A stretch of DNA of 64,000 nt from Flavobacterium proteolyticum (GCF_015223105.1 NZ_JADFTZ010000005.1:1-64000); one strand, 5' to 3'. Shown: positions 44,837 to 54,295, numbered from the stretch's first letter. Program-made: numbers and translations. The notes: generated by a model not told the origin, from the sequence alone.

Positions 44837-45208
44837 TTAGTATTTTGATTCAATGGTAGTGATTTTTGCATCACCCCATAAGCTCTCAATTCGGTAGTAG
44901 TCGCGAATGTGTCTTTGAAAAACGTGTACCACAATGTTTACGTAATCCATTAAAACCCATTCTCCATTTTCAGCACCTTCTACGTGCCATGGTTTATCTT
45001 TTAACTCTTTTGAAACGATTTTTTGAATTGAACCTACAATTGCATTTACCTGTGTATTTGAATTTCCATTACAAATTACAAAGTAATCACAAACCGTGTT
45101 GTCAATTTCTCTTAAATCAAGAATATCAATATTTTCTCCTTTTACTTCTTCAATCCCTTTGATGATGTTTGCTAATAAATCATCATTATTAATCTGCTTC
45201 TTCGCCAT
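44837..45208 (-). CDS. rsfS: ribosome silencing factor RsfS
   Basis: The 123-residue DUF143 family protein has the conserved DYFVICNGNSNTQVNAI (about 36-52), WHVEGAENGEWVLMDYVNIVVHVF (about 77-100). RsfS binds ribosomal protein uL14 and blocks subunit joining when nutrients are scarce. It leads the rsfS-ftsH unit and is divergent from birA. Confidence 0.94.
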   Translation of the reverse strand: MAKKQINNDDLLANIIKGIEEVKGENIDILDLREIDNTVCDYFVICNGNSNTQVNAIVGSIQKIVSKELKDKPWHVEGAENGEWVLMDYVNIVVHVFQRHIRDYYRIESLWGDAKITTIESKY

Positions 45209-45228
45209 TTATTATTTTTCTATTTATG

Positions 45229-45236
45229 CAAAGGTA
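45229..45236 (-). promoter_or_regulatory. -7 promoter box of rsfS-ftsH
   Basis: On the minus strand TACCTTTG fits TAnnTTTG and ends 20 bases before the ATG. The -33 box is weak. Confidence 0.5.
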
Positions 45237-45293
45237 TCATTTTTTGTGATTATTTTTGAACCTTAACATAAGATTAAATTTTGTTATTATATT

Positions 45294-46025
45294 ATGAGAA
45301 TAATCAAACTCGATGCCATAGATTCAACCAACCGTTTTTTAAAAGCACTTTCTACTCGAGAAAGTTGTGAAAATTTTACAGTTGTAAGTACCGAATCGCA
45401 AACAGAAGGTAAAGGTCAAAGAGGTTCTGGATGGGTTTCTGAAGCAGGTAAGAATCTAACTTTTAGCGTTTTATATAATCAAAAGGTTGAGGGAATTACG
45501 AGTCTTTTTACATTAAATATCATTATAGCTTTAAGTATTGTTGAAGCACTAAAAACCGTTAGTAATTTAAATTTTGTCATCAAATGGCCAAACGACATTT
45601 TGTCAGAAAATAAGAAAATTGGTGGCATTTTAATCGAAAATACGTTCAAAAATTCAGGCGAAGTACAATCGATAATCGGAATTGGTTTGAATGTAAATCA
45701 ATCTCAATTCGAAAATTTACCTCAAGCATCTTCTTTATTTTTGTTGGAAAATAAAATTTTTGATAAAGAAACGATGCTAATTTCTATCGTAAATCAGTTA
45801 GAATTCAATTTAAAACAATTGCCAGTTTTAGGCGAAACTCATTTTTGGAACTCCTATCATCAAATTTTGTTTAAGAAAGATGTGGTTTCTGCTTTTGAAT
45901 CGGTTGCTGGAAATCGCTTTGTTGGTAAAATCCAAGAGGTAACACAAGAAGGAAAATTAGCTGTTTTATTGGAAGATGATTCTATTCAATTTTTTGATGT
46001 CAAAGAGGTGAAAATGTTGTATTAA
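45294..46025 (+). CDS. birA: biotin--[acetyl-CoA-carboxylase] ligase
   Basis: The 243-residue protein has the BirA catalytic core: GKGQRGSGWVSEAGKNLTFS (the biotinyl-AMP loop, about 39-58), VIKWPNDILSENKKIGGILIE (about 98-118) and IIGIGLNVNQ. The N-terminal helix-turn-helix of E. coli BirA is absent, so it should not repress biotin genes. It activates biotin and attaches it to carboxylases. Divergent from rsfS. Confidence 0.95.
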   Translation: MRIIKLDAIDSTNRFLKALSTRESCENFTVVSTESQTEGKGQRGSGWVSEAGKNLTFSVLYNQKVEGITSLFTLNIIIALSIVEALKTVSNLNFVIKWPNDILSENKKIGGILIENTFKNSGEVQSIIGIGLNVNQSQFENLPQASSLFLLENKIFDKETMLISIVNQLEFNLKQLPVLGETHFWNSYHQILFKKDVVSAFESVAGNRFVGKIQEVTQEGKLAVLLEDDSIQFFDVKEVKMLY

Positions 46026-46089
46026 AATGAGAACGTTATAAAATCCTCAAACCTTTGTTAAACTTCGTTAAAAAGTTTTTGTTTTTAAG

Positions 46090-46097
46090 TACATTTG
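46090..46097 (+). promoter_or_regulatory. -7 promoter box of ccsBA
   Basis: TACATTTG fits TAnnTTTG and ends 34 bases before the ATG. The -33 TTTG is not at the expected distance. Confidence 0.4.
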
Positions 46098-46131
46098 TGC
46101 CAATTAAAAAAAACGTATTCCTATATATCTC

Positions 46132-49100
46132 ATGGAGAAAAAAATACTATCCCTATTATCTTCCACGCGCTTAATGGCTGTTTTGTTTATTCTTTTTGCT
46201 CTTGCCATGGCAGCCGGAACATTTATTGAAGATGCTTATAATACTGATACTGCAAGAGTTATTGTTTACAATGCCGTTTGGTTTGAAGTAATTATGGTGT
46301 TTTTTATCATCAACTTTTTAGGTAACATCAAACGTTATCAATTACATAAAAAAGAAAATTGGGCAACTTTAATTTTACACCTTTCTTTCATTTTAATTAT
46401 CGTTGGCGCTTTTGTTACGCGTTATATTAGTTACGAAGGAATGATGCCGATTAGAGAAGGTGAATCAGCCAATATGATTTATTCTGATAAACCTTATTTA
46501 ACGGTTTTAGTGGATGGAAATCACGAAGGACAAATGCGTCGTAAAACTTTTGAAAAAGGATTGTATTTGGCGCCAGAAGTAAAAGAAGATGGCTTTTTGA
46601 ATGCTTTTGCCAGTAATCATTTTTCAATGGGAGGCGAGTTTAGTGGAATTCCATTTGAAATAGAACATCAAGAATTCATTATGAACGCTACCGAAACCGT
46701 TGTTCCATCTGAAACCGGACAATTGATGATAAAAATGGTAGAGTCGAGTGGAGGAACGCGTCACGAACATTACTTAAAAGAAGGAGAAGTTCAAAACTTA
46801 CACAACGTACTTTTTGCTTTCAATAAATATACAGAAGGCGCAATCAATATTACTAAAATTGCTGAAGCCTATACGATTCAAACGCCATTTGAAGGTGATT
46901 TTATGCGAATGGCTGATAAATTACAAGGTAAAGTGGTAAAAGATTCGGTGCAACCTTTGATGTTACGTTCGTTGTATAATATTGGTGGAGCGCAATTTGT
47001 ATTTCCAGAACCAGCTATCAAAGGAGAATTGACTTTCAAGTCGAATAACGATTTCAAAGACAAACAAACAGATGACGCTTTGAAAGTAAAAATCAAAACA
47101 CAAGGAAAAGAAGAAATTCTAACATTAGTTGGTTCAAGAGGTAAGCAAGGTGTTCCGCAAAGTGTTAAGATTGGTGATTTAGAATTTACACTCTTCTTTG
47201 GAAGTAAAATTTACAACACACCATTTACTGTTAAACTAGATGATTTTATTGCTGATAAATATCCAGGAACAGAAAATAGTTATTCGGCTTTCAAAAGTAA
47301 AATTGAAGTTATTGATACAGAACAAAAGAAAACATTTAAAGATAGTGTTTTCATGAATCATATTTTAGATTACAGAGGTTATAGGTTCTTCCAAGCCGGA
47401 TTTGACCCAGATGAAAAAGGAACACAATTATCGGTTAGTCACGATTTCTGGGGAACTTGGATTACTTACATTGGTTACTTCTTGTTGTATCTTGGTTTGA
47501 TGGCTATATTATTTACAAAAAATAGTCGTTTTTCAAGTTTGAAAGAGAAATTAGAAAAAGTGAAAGCTAAGAGAGCAGGTTTGCTAAGTGTGTTTTTGAT
47601 TTTATTTTCTACTCTAACTTTTGCACAACAACACAATCATCAACCTAGTAAAGAAGAAATTCTAAAGTTGTTAAAAAAATACGAAGTTTCAACTGAACAT
47701 GCGAATGAATTTGGAAAAATCGTAATTCAAGATGGTGGTCGTATGAAACCTATCAATACGTTTTCATCGGAATTACTTCGTAAAGTATCAAAAAGCGATT
47801 CGTATGAAGGGATGAATTCCGATCAAGCGTTTTTATCGATGACGCAATATCCTCAATATTGGTATTCGTTGCCAATTATCTATTTAAAAAGAGGAAACGA
47901 CAGTATTCGTAAATTAATTGGTGTAGAAAAAGAAGCAAAATATGCGCCTTTAGTAGCCTTCTTTGATGAAACTGGAAGCTATAAATTAGCTAAAGTATTA
48001 GAAACGGCTTATAAAGAACCAGTGCCGAATCAATTTCAAAAAGATTTCATTGAAGCCGATAAGAAAGTAAACCTTTTATATTCCGCTTTAAGCGGACAAA
48101 TATTGAAAGTGTTCCCAGTTCCAGGCGATAAATCGAATAAATGGGTTTCGTTTTTAGAAATTAACCAACCAACAGGAACCGCTTTAGATTCGATTAAAAA
48201 TGTAATGCCATTTTATTTGAATGCACTTGATAAAGCATCACAAAGTAAAAATTACGAATTACCAAATAGTCTTTTAAAAGGATTAACTGAATACCAAAAG
48301 AAATACGGAAAAGCCATAATGCTTTCAGAAGGTAAAATCAGTTCTGAAATTACGTATAATAAATATGATATTTTCAAGAGATTATATTATATGTATATGC
48401 TAGCTGGTGTTTTAATGTTGGCTTTCTGTATTGTCCAAATTTTCAAAAATTCCAAAGCCATCCGAACGATTATAAATGTTTTTCATGGATTAATAGGATT
48501 GTTTTTCATTTTGCATTTAGCAGGTTTAATTGTGAGATGGTACATTTCAGGTCACGCGCCTTGGAGCGATGCTTATGAAAGTATGATTTATGTGGGTTGG
48601 GCAACGATGTTCTTTGGATTAGCTTTCGGGAAAGATTCGAAACTAACGGTTGCTTCAACTGCTTTTGTAACTTCGATGATTTTAATGATTGCACATTGGA
48701 ATTGGATGGATCCTTCCATTGGAAACTTGCAACCGGTTTTAAATTCGTATTGGTTAATGATTCACGTTGCTGTAATTGTAGCGAGTTATGGACCGTTTAC
48801 TTTAGCAATGGTTTTAGGTTTAGTTGCTTTATTCTTGATGATTTTCACAAACGAAAAGAACAAAGAAAGAATGAAATTAAGCATCGATGAAATTACGTAT
48901 ATCAATGAAATGGCACTAACAGTAGGTTTGGTTATGTTAACCATAGGAAACTTCCTTGGCGGACAATGGGCTAACGAAAGTTGGGGACGTTATTGGGGTT
49001 GGGACCCAAAAGAAACTTGGGCTTTAATCAGTATTATGGTGTATGCATTTGTAATTCATGCACGATTTGTACCTGCATTAAGAGGAAGATGGATTTATAA

Positions 49101-49290
49101 CGTAATGAGTGTTTTAGCTTTTGCTTCAATTTTAATGACGTATTTTGGAGTAAATTTCCACTTAAGCGGTTTACACAGTTACGCTTCAGGAGAGAAACAA
49201 AACGTTACGTATTACTTTGTAATTTTAGTAATTGTCCTATTAATATCGGCAATAGCTTATTTCCCGTATAAGAAATATTATAAAAAATAA
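46132..49290 (+). CDS. ccsBA: cytochrome c biogenesis fusion protein (ResB-ResC type)
   Basis: This 1052-residue protein fuses ResB/CcsB (TMs near residues 13-32, 44-62, 76-97, 443-463, with a large extracytoplasmic domain) to ResC/CcsA. The ResC half has about eight TMs and the heme-handling WWD-type motif WGRYWGWDPKETWALIS near 945-961. It transports and ligates heme to apocytochromes c. A stretch near 481-500 (GLLSVFLILFSTLTFAQQHN) looks like a signal peptide and may mark the fusion point. No other System II genes such as ccdA are in the window. Confidence 0.94.
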   Translation: MEKKILSLLSSTRLMAVLFILFALAMAAGTFIEDAYNTDTARVIVYNAVWFEVIMVFFIINFLGNIKRYQLHKKENWATLILHLSFILIIVGAFVTRYISYEGMMPIREGESANMIYSDKPYLTVLVDGNHEGQMRRKTFEKGLYLAPEVKEDGFLNAFASNHFSMGGEFSGIPFEIEHQEFIMNATETVVPSETGQLMIKMVESSGGTRHEHYLKEGEVQNLHNVLFAFNKYTEGAINITKIAEAYTIQTPFEGDFMRMADKLQGKVVKDSVQPLMLRSLYNIGGAQFVFPEPAIKGELTFKSNNDFKDKQTDDALKVKIKTQGKEEILTLVGSRGKQGVPQSVKIGDLEFTLFFGSKIYNTPFTVKLDDFIADKYPGTENSYSAFKSKIEVIDTEQKKTFKDSVFMNHILDYRGYRFFQAGFDPDEKGTQLSVSHDFWGTWITYIGYFLLYLGLMAILFTKNSRFSSLKEKLEKVKAKRAGLLSVFLILFSTLTFAQQHNHQPSKEEILKLLKKYEVSTEHANEFGKIVIQDGGRMKPINTFSSELLRKVSKSDSYEGMNSDQAFLSMTQYPQYWYSLPIIYLKRGNDSIRKLIGVEKEAKYAPLVAFFDETGSYKLAKVLETAYKEPVPNQFQKDFIEADKKVNLLYSALSGQILKVFPVPGDKSNKWVSFLEINQPTGTALDSIKNVMPFYLNALDKASQSKNYELPNSLLKGLTEYQKKYGKAIMLSEGKISSEITYNKYDIFKRLYYMYMLAGVLMLAFCIVQIFKNSKAIRTIINVFHGLIGLFFILHLAGLIVRWYISGHAPWSDAYESMIYVGWATMFFGLAFGKDSKLTVASTAFVTSMILMIAHWNWMDPSIGNLQPVLNSYWLMIHVAVIVASYGPFTLAMVLGLVALFLMIFTNEKNKERMKLSIDEITYINEMALTVGLVMLTIGNFLGGQWANESWGRYWGWDPKETWALISIMVYAFVIHARFVPALRGRWIYNVMSVLAFASILMTYFGVNFHLSGLHSYASGEKQNVTYYFVILVIVLLISAIAYFPYKKYYKK

Positions 49291-49297
49291 GAATTTG

Positions 49298-49325
49298 GTC
49301 GCTAATAAGCGGCCATTTTTTTTAA
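49298..49325 (+). terminator. Terminator of ccsBA
   Basis: GGTCGCT and AGCGGCC pair with one G-U, and a T-run follows. Confidence 0.78.
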
Positions 49326-49379
49326 GAAATGTTTATCAAAAATTGCGTTTTAAAACCCTAAATTTGAAATAAAAAAAAG

Positions 49380-49973
49380 ATGAAGAAATTAGTAACCTTG
49401 TTTTCAGTAGCAGCATTGCTTTTTAGTTGTCAAAATCAGGCACAAAAAAAGCAACCAACTACCGCAACAGCAACCACAACACCTATGACAAAAGAAACCA
49501 TTTATCAGTTTAAAGTAGAAGATTTAAGCGGAGATACTTTTGATTTTTCAACACTAAAAGGAAAGAAAATCTTAGTAGTTAACACAGCTTCTGAATGTGG
49601 TTTAACACCGCAATACGAACAATTACAAGCGATTTACGAAAAATACAAAGACAAAAATTTCGTAATCGTAGGTTTTCCAGCAAACAACTTTGGAGCACAA
49701 GAGCCAGGAACAAATCAAGAGATTGCTACGTTTTGCCAACAAAACTATGGAGTTTCGTTTCCTATGATGGCTAAAATTTCGGTAAAAGGTGGCGATATGC
49801 ATCCTGTGTACCAATTCTTAACACAAAAAGCTAAAAACGGATTAGAAGATAGTGAAGTACAATGGAATTTCCAAAAATACCTAATCAATGAAAATGGTGA
49901 ATTAGCAAAAGTAGTGTCTCCAAGAACGTTGCCAACTGATGCTGAAATCGTAAATTGGATTGAAGGAAAATAG
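49380..49973 (+). CDS. glutathione peroxidase family lipoprotein (Cys-type)
   Basis: The 197-residue protein has a lipoprotein signal (MKKLVTLFSVAALLFSC), a linker of Gln/Thr/Ala, then the GPx domain. The catalytic Cys lies in NTASECGLTPQYEQL, replacing selenocysteine. Gln/Trp of the active-site tetrad are visible in FPANNFGAQEPG and VQWNFQKYL. A second Cys in TFCQQNYGVSF is positioned like the resolving Cys of thioredoxin-dependent GPx. It probably reduces peroxides with thioredoxin, in the envelope. Single gene after ccsBA. Confidence 0.9.
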   Translation: MKKLVTLFSVAALLFSCQNQAQKKQPTTATATTTPMTKETIYQFKVEDLSGDTFDFSTLKGKKILVVNTASECGLTPQYEQLQAIYEKYKDKNFVIVGFPANNFGAQEPGTNQEIATFCQQNYGVSFPMMAKISVKGGDMHPVYQFLTQKAKNGLEDSEVQWNFQKYLINENGELAKVVSPRTLPTDAEIVNWIEGK

Positions 49974-49995
49974 TTAGTAATCAGTGTTCAGTAAA

Positions 49996-50038
49996 TAGTG
50001 TTCAGTTTATTCATTTTTAGAATACTGAACACTTTTTT
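49996..50038. terminator. Hairpin between convergent genes
   Basis: AGTGTTCAGT and ACTGAACACT form a 10-bp stem with T's after it. It lies behind the GPx gene and ends at the acetyltransferase stop. A half-copy of the stem (CAGTGTTCAG) lies just upstream. Confidence 0.7.
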
Positions 50039-50532
50039 TATAGAATTTTCTGAACAAAAACAGAATGTAACCATCGGTTAAACTTAAAGCCTGATTCTTT
50101 AATAAAACCAACTTCTTCGAAACCAAATTTTTTATGAAAATCTATGCTGTTGGTATTTTCTGAATCGATAACACCAATCATAGTGTGAAGGTTTTGTTGT
50201 TTTGCTCTTTCGATTAATTCAGTCAATAATAATTTTCCAATGCCTTTTCCAATAGAATTCTTATTAGCATAAACCGAATGTTCTACCGTGAATTTATAGG
50301 CTTCTCTGAATCGGAATTCGCTATAATAACCAAAACCTACGACTTCATTGTTCATTTCGGCTACAATCACAGGAAAACCTTTCTGAAGCTTTTCTTCAAA
50401 AATAGCTTCTTGTGTGGCTAAAGTTCGAACGTTGTAATCGTATAAAGCGGTCGAATTCAAAATAGCATCGTTGATGATGTCTAAAATGGCTGGGCAATCT
50501 GTTATTTTATAGTCTCTAATTTTTATCTCCAT
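50038..50532 (-). CDS. GNAT family N-acetyltransferase
   Basis: The 164-residue protein is a GNAT acetyltransferase of the phosphinothricin/methionine-sulfoximine type: VVGFGYYSEFRFREAYKFTVEHSVY, then the acetyl-CoA loop NSIGKGIGKLLLTELIERA (about 92-110) and FHKKFGFEEVGFI. It may N-acetylate an amino acid or antimetabolite, but the substrate is not resolved. Single gene, convergent with GPx and divergent from menD. Confidence 0.88.
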   Translation of the reverse strand: MEIKIRDYKITDCPAILDIINDAILNSTALYDYNVRTLATQEAIFEEKLQKGFPVIVAEMNNEVVGFGYYSEFRFREAYKFTVEHSVYANKNSIGKGIGKLLLTELIERAKQQNLHTMIGVIDSENTNSIDFHKKFGFEEVGFIKESGFKFNRWLHSVFVQKIL

Positions 50533-50581
50533 TTGGCAAAGAAATTACGTAGTAAAAGTACTAAAAACCTTTTCAACTTCG

Positions 50582-50589
50582 TAACTTTG
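50582..50589 (+). promoter_or_regulatory. -7 promoter box of menD
   Basis: TAACTTTG is a perfect TAnnTTTG match and ends 21 bases before the ATG. Confidence 0.5.
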
Positions 50590-50610
50590 TAGTTCAGTTA
50601 TTTTTTAAAA

Positions 50611-52263
50611 ATGATGTATCCAAAAATTCCTTTAGCGCAAAGCATTATCGAAATTTGCCAACAAAAAGGAGTCCAACATATCGTAATTTCACCAGGTTCT
50701 CGCAATGCACCTTTGACGATTGGATTTACTAATAATCCGTATTTCAAATGTTACAGTATTGCTGACGAACGTTGTGCCGCATTTTTTGCTTTGGGAATTG
50801 CCCAACAAATTCAGAAACCTGTTGCTGTTGTTTGTACTTCGGGTTCTGCAGTGTTGAATTATTATCCTGCGGTGGCGGAAGCTTTTTATAGTCAAATTCC
50901 GTTAGTAGTCATTTCTGCGGACAGACCACAAAATAAGATAGATATTGGAGACGGTCAAACGATTCGTCAGGAAAATGTTTTTGCGAATCACAGTTTGTAC
51001 AATGCTAATTTGCAAGAAAATGTATCAACTGAAAACGATAATAACATTCAAATGGCGTTGCATGTTGCGGTTACCCAAAAAGGGCCAGTTCACATTAATG
51101 CACCTTTTGAAGAACCTTTATATGAAAACGTTTCCGAATTACAAGTAAAACCAGAAATTATTGATTTTAATACTGAAAGCAAAACTTTCTCTTTAGGAAA
51201 TTCAACTGTAGAAACTTGGAATAAAGCGACTAAGAAATTAGTTTTAGTAGGAGAGTTGTTTCCAAATTCGGTAGAGCAAAAGTATTTGGATGCTTTAGCG
51301 AATGATCCAAGTGTAGTGGTTTTAACTGAAAAAACATCCAATTTACATCACCCAACCTTCATCGACCAAATTGATACGTTGATTACACCATTTACAGATG
51401 AAGATTTTAAAGCGTTTCAACCTGAAATTCTTTTGACTTTCGGTGGAATGGTAGTTTCGAAACGTATCAAAGCCTTTTTGCGAAAATACAAACCAGCACA
51501 CCATTGGCATGTGGACGAATTACGTGCCTATGATACTTTTGGAGCACTTACAAATCACTTTGAAACGACAACAAATACGTTTTTGAGTCAGTTATTGACT
51601 GAAGAAATGATTAAAAGTTCTTATAAATCAAGTATTGCGACTATTTGGAAAGATAGAGTAGCGAGGCATAAAGAATATACTGCGAAAATTCCATTTTCAG
51701 ATTTTAAAGTGTTTGATTTTATTTGCCAAAATCTGCCAAAAAACAGCCAGTTACAAGTAAGTAATAGTTCGGCGATACGTTATTTGCAGTTGTTTGATTT
51801 AGATAAAACCGTGCAAGTTTTTTGTAATCGTGGTACGAGTGGAATAGATGGGAGTACTTCAACCGCTATTGGAGCAGCTTTAGCGTCTGATTTACCAACG
51901 ATTTTGATTACAGGTGATATCAGCTTTTTATACGACAGCAACGCTTTGTGGAACAATTACATTCCAAAAAACTTCAAAATCATTTTGTTGAATAACAGCG
52001 GTGGTGGTATTTTCAGAATTTTACCCGGACATCAAGAAACGGAAACGTTTAACACCTATTTTGAAACTTCTCACCAATTAAACGCTTCCCATTTAGCCAA
52101 AATGTACGGTTTTGATTATTTTGAAGCGAATAATGAAACGACTTTACAGCAACAATATTCAGCTTTCCTAAATCAAAATGAAAAACCAAGTATTTTGGAA
52201 GTTTTCACTCCAGAAAAAGAGAACAATGGTATTTTATTGGAGTTTTTTAGAGGGTTGAAGTAA
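50611..52263 (+). CDS. menD: SEPHCHC synthase (menaquinone biosynthesis)
   Basis: MenD is a thiamine-diphosphate enzyme that condenses isochorismate with 2-oxoglutarate, the first committed menaquinone step. N-terminal ISPGSRNAPLTIGF, AVVCTSGSAVLNYYPAVAEA and the C-terminal ThDP/Mg region (TILITGDISFLYDSNALWNN, then LLNNSGGGIFRILPG) are clear. A second ATG lies one codon downstream. It supplies the quinone reduced by NDH-2. Other men genes are not in the window. Confidence 0.95.
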   Translation: MMYPKIPLAQSIIEICQQKGVQHIVISPGSRNAPLTIGFTNNPYFKCYSIADERCAAFFALGIAQQIQKPVAVVCTSGSAVLNYYPAVAEAFYSQIPLVVISADRPQNKIDIGDGQTIRQENVFANHSLYNANLQENVSTENDNNIQMALHVAVTQKGPVHINAPFEEPLYENVSELQVKPEIIDFNTESKTFSLGNSTVETWNKATKKLVLVGELFPNSVEQKYLDALANDPSVVVLTEKTSNLHHPTFIDQIDTLITPFTDEDFKAFQPEILLTFGGMVVSKRIKAFLRKYKPAHHWHVDELRAYDTFGALTNHFETTTNTFLSQLLTEEMIKSSYKSSIATIWKDRVARHKEYTAKIPFSDFKVFDFICQNLPKNSQLQVSNSSAIRYLQLFDLDKTVQVFCNRGTSGIDGSTSTAIGAALASDLPTILITGDISFLYDSNALWNNYIPKNFKIILLNNSGGGIFRILPGHQETETFNTYFETSHQLNASHLAKMYGFDYFEANNETTLQQQYSAFLNQNEKPSILEVFTPEKENNGILLEFFRGLK

Positions 52264-52280
52264 AATACATATTTAAATAA

Positions 52281-52316
52281 AAAACGCTGTCAATTTTTTT
52301 TGATAGCGTTTTTTTA
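52281..52316 (+). terminator. Terminator of menD
   Basis: AAACGCTGTCA and TGATAGCGTTT form the stem (one G-U pair) and a T-run follows. Confidence 0.82.
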
Positions 52317-52334
52317 TTGAATCTTGTAATTAAA

Positions 52335-52877
52335 CTACCAGTCACTTTTTGTTGCGCTAGATTTTGCCATTTCCTTTTTAATATCGCTTTTAATGGTTTC
52401 AATTGTAGAATTGATTTCTGCATAATACGCTTTAAGAGTTTCCATTAATTTTGGATTATCCACCGCTTTTTCCGAAGCCAATTTATCAAACATTTTCTCT
52501 ACAGTTGTTTCAGCACTCGACTTGATAAAGATATTTTTTATTTCGTATTTGTATTTGCCGTCTTTCGACATGATAGAAACAGTGTAAAATAATTTTACTT
52601 TTGTCTCACTTCCGTTTGCCTTAATGGTCATGAAAGAATACTGGGTGTCAGTAACTGAATAAGCTTCTTTATCCTGTTTAATCTTATCCTGTGTTTCTTT
52701 ATAGATATTTACAAAGAACATTTTGGAGTTGTTAAACAAGTCATCTTTGGTTTTTCCTTCTGCAGATACAACTTCCGAGAAGATAATTTGCCCGTTTTCA
52801 TTCAATGGAAAATCGAATTTTTGTTGGGCACTCATGGTGAATGTAGTCAATACTAATAGTAAAAGGATTTTTTTCAT
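52335..52877 (-). CDS. DUF4468 exported protein
   Basis: The 180-residue product has a signal peptide (MKKILLLLVLTTFTMSAQQ) and matches DUF4468, a TBP-like fold: FDFPLNENGQIIFSEVV, KTKDDLFNNSKMFFVN and YSFMTIKANGSETKVKLFYTV. A helical C-terminal segment with Lys/Glu follows. The family occurs in Bacteroidota; function unknown. Monocistronic. Confidence 0.83.
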   Translation of the reverse strand: MKKILLLLVLTTFTMSAQQKFDFPLNENGQIIFSEVVSAEGKTKDDLFNNSKMFFVNIYKETQDKIKQDKEAYSVTDTQYSFMTIKANGSETKVKLFYTVSIMSKDGKYKYEIKNIFIKSSAETTVEKMFDKLASEKAVDNPKLMETLKAYYAEINSTIETIKSDIKKEMAKSSATKSDW

Positions 52878-52997
52878 ATTTATGGAGCTTGATTTAATAA
52901 TGGTTAAGTCGAATACAATAATAATATATTTTTTCTAAAATAGAAAAAAACCTTTGAGATAAAATAAACTTTTTTGGACTAAGCTGTAAATATTGAA

Positions 52998-53025
52998 AAA
53001 AAATCCCCAATTACTTGAGGATTCT
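52998..53025 (-). terminator. Terminator of the DUF1456 gene
   Basis: On the minus strand AATCCTC pairs with GGGGATT (with G-U), followed by eight T's. It starts just after the DUF1456 stop. Confidence 0.65.
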
Positions 53026-53027
53026 AT

Positions 53028-53462
53028 TTACTTTTTATTTTTACCAGAATTAAACTTAAAGCGTTCAACTGGGCTTTCTGGCTTTTGCTTTTTTGTAGAA
53101 GGCTTGCCTTGTCCAAATGGTTTTTTGTTTGTTGTTGATTTTGGTTGGAATGGTTTTTTGGTTTCGGGTTTTTTGGCGTCTTTTGAGATTGAGGTTTTGT
53201 TTTTGGCAATTTGGTCTAAAACTTCTCTTGGATTTTTTGGGTCTTCTTTTGTGCCACGTAAGTAAATCACTAATCCATTAAGGAAATTACGCAATAATTG
53301 ATCTCCACATTCCATGTAATTGGGATGGTCTTCGCTTCTAAATATATTACCTAATTCGCCTTTAGAAACTCTAAAATTCACTAAGTTTAATATCTCAATA
53401 ATTTGGTCATCACGTAATTGTAAGGCTACACGTAACTTTTTAAATATATCGTTGTTATTCAT
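53028..53462 (-). CDS. DUF1456 (YehS-like) protein with basic tail
   Basis: The N-terminal 80 residues match DUF1456: NDIFKKLRVALQLRDDQIIEI and FRSEDHPNYMECGDQLLRNF. A C-terminal tail of about 60 residues is rich in Lys, Pro and Gln (KKPFQPKSTTNKKPFGQGKP) and probably disordered; it resembles nucleic-acid-binding tails. E. coli YehS has only the domain. Function unknown. Confidence 0.83.
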   Translation of the reverse strand: MNNNDIFKKLRVALQLRDDQIIEILNLVNFRVSKGELGNIFRSEDHPNYMECGDQLLRNFLNGLVIYLRGTKEDPKNPREVLDQIAKNKTSISKDAKKPETKKPFQPKSTTNKKPFGQGKPSTKKQKPESPVERFKFNSGKNKK

Positions 53463-53506
53463 TCTGTGTCTTTATTAAATATTCAATTTCTAAATTATTA
53501 ATTCAT

Positions 53507-54295
53507 TTAGAAGAGCCAAAGGTACGCTTTTCCAAATTCTTTCGCCCATAATTTTTCATTATGTTTACCATTGACAATTACTACTTTTTTGGTTAAATGC
53601 ATGCAAGTGCATCTTTTATCGTTGACTAAGTCTACCATTTTGTCCATATCGGCTACTGTGGTTTCACCTTCGCTATCGCCACACATGAAATACAATTTGG
53701 TTTTGAGATTTTTGGTGTTTTCCGTCAAAGTATAAATGCTATTGTTAAACCAAAAAGAGGGCGAAAAAATTGCTGCTTTTCCAAAGATTTTAGGATATTT
53801 TAAAATGGCGTAATAAGAAACGAGTCCACCAAGCGAACTTCCAGCAATTGCTGTGCTTATTTTACCTGTTTTTGTTCTGTAATTGGTGTCGATATGAGGT
53901 TTTAAGATAGTTACAATGAAATCCAAATAAGCATCGGCTTTTCCGCCACCATATTTTTCATTTGGATAAGGTGTAAGTTCATCCATTCGTTTTTCGTTGC
54001 CGTGTTCAATTCCTACAATGATGACTTCCGCTTTTAAAGAATCTAAAGTTTCATCTACTCTCCATTCGCCTGCGAAAGCCGTTTTATCATCAAATAAATT
54101 TTGCCCGTCGTGCATGTAAATTACGGGATATTTCTTTTCTGAAGTTTCATAATTGTGAGGTAAATACAACCAAATTTTCTTTGAAGTCTGTAATTGTGGA
54201 GCTTCTATCATAAAAGAAGTAACTTTGCTTTGCGACCATCCCGAAAGAGATGTTAATAAAAAAAAGAACAAAAATGGGAAATACTGCTTTTTCAT
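53507..54295 (-). CDS. exported esterase of the enterochelin-esterase/D family
   Basis: The ATG at 54295 (MKKQYFPFLFFFLLTSLSGW) begins a signal peptide; six upstream codons are probably unused. Then follow the alpha/beta hydrolase segments: YPVIYMHDGQNLFDD (about 51-65), AIAGSSLGGLVSYY with nucleophile Ser (about 149) and a C-terminal NGKHNEKLWAKEF with catalytic His. It may cleave an ester of a siderophore, carbohydrate or lipid in the periplasm. Single gene, divergent from the TerB-like gene. Confidence 0.87.
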   Translation of the reverse strand: MKKQYFPFLFFFLLTSLSGWSQSKVTSFMIEAPQLQTSKKIWLYLPHNYETSEKKYPVIYMHDGQNLFDDKTAFAGEWRVDETLDSLKAEVIIVGIEHGNEKRMDELTPYPNEKYGGGKADAYLDFIVTILKPHIDTNYRTKTGKISTAIAGSSLGGLVSYYAILKYPKIFGKAAIFSPSFWFNNSIYTLTENTKNLKTKLYFMCGDSEGETTVADMDKMVDLVNDKRCTCMHLTKKVVIVNGKHNEKLWAKEFGKAYLWLF

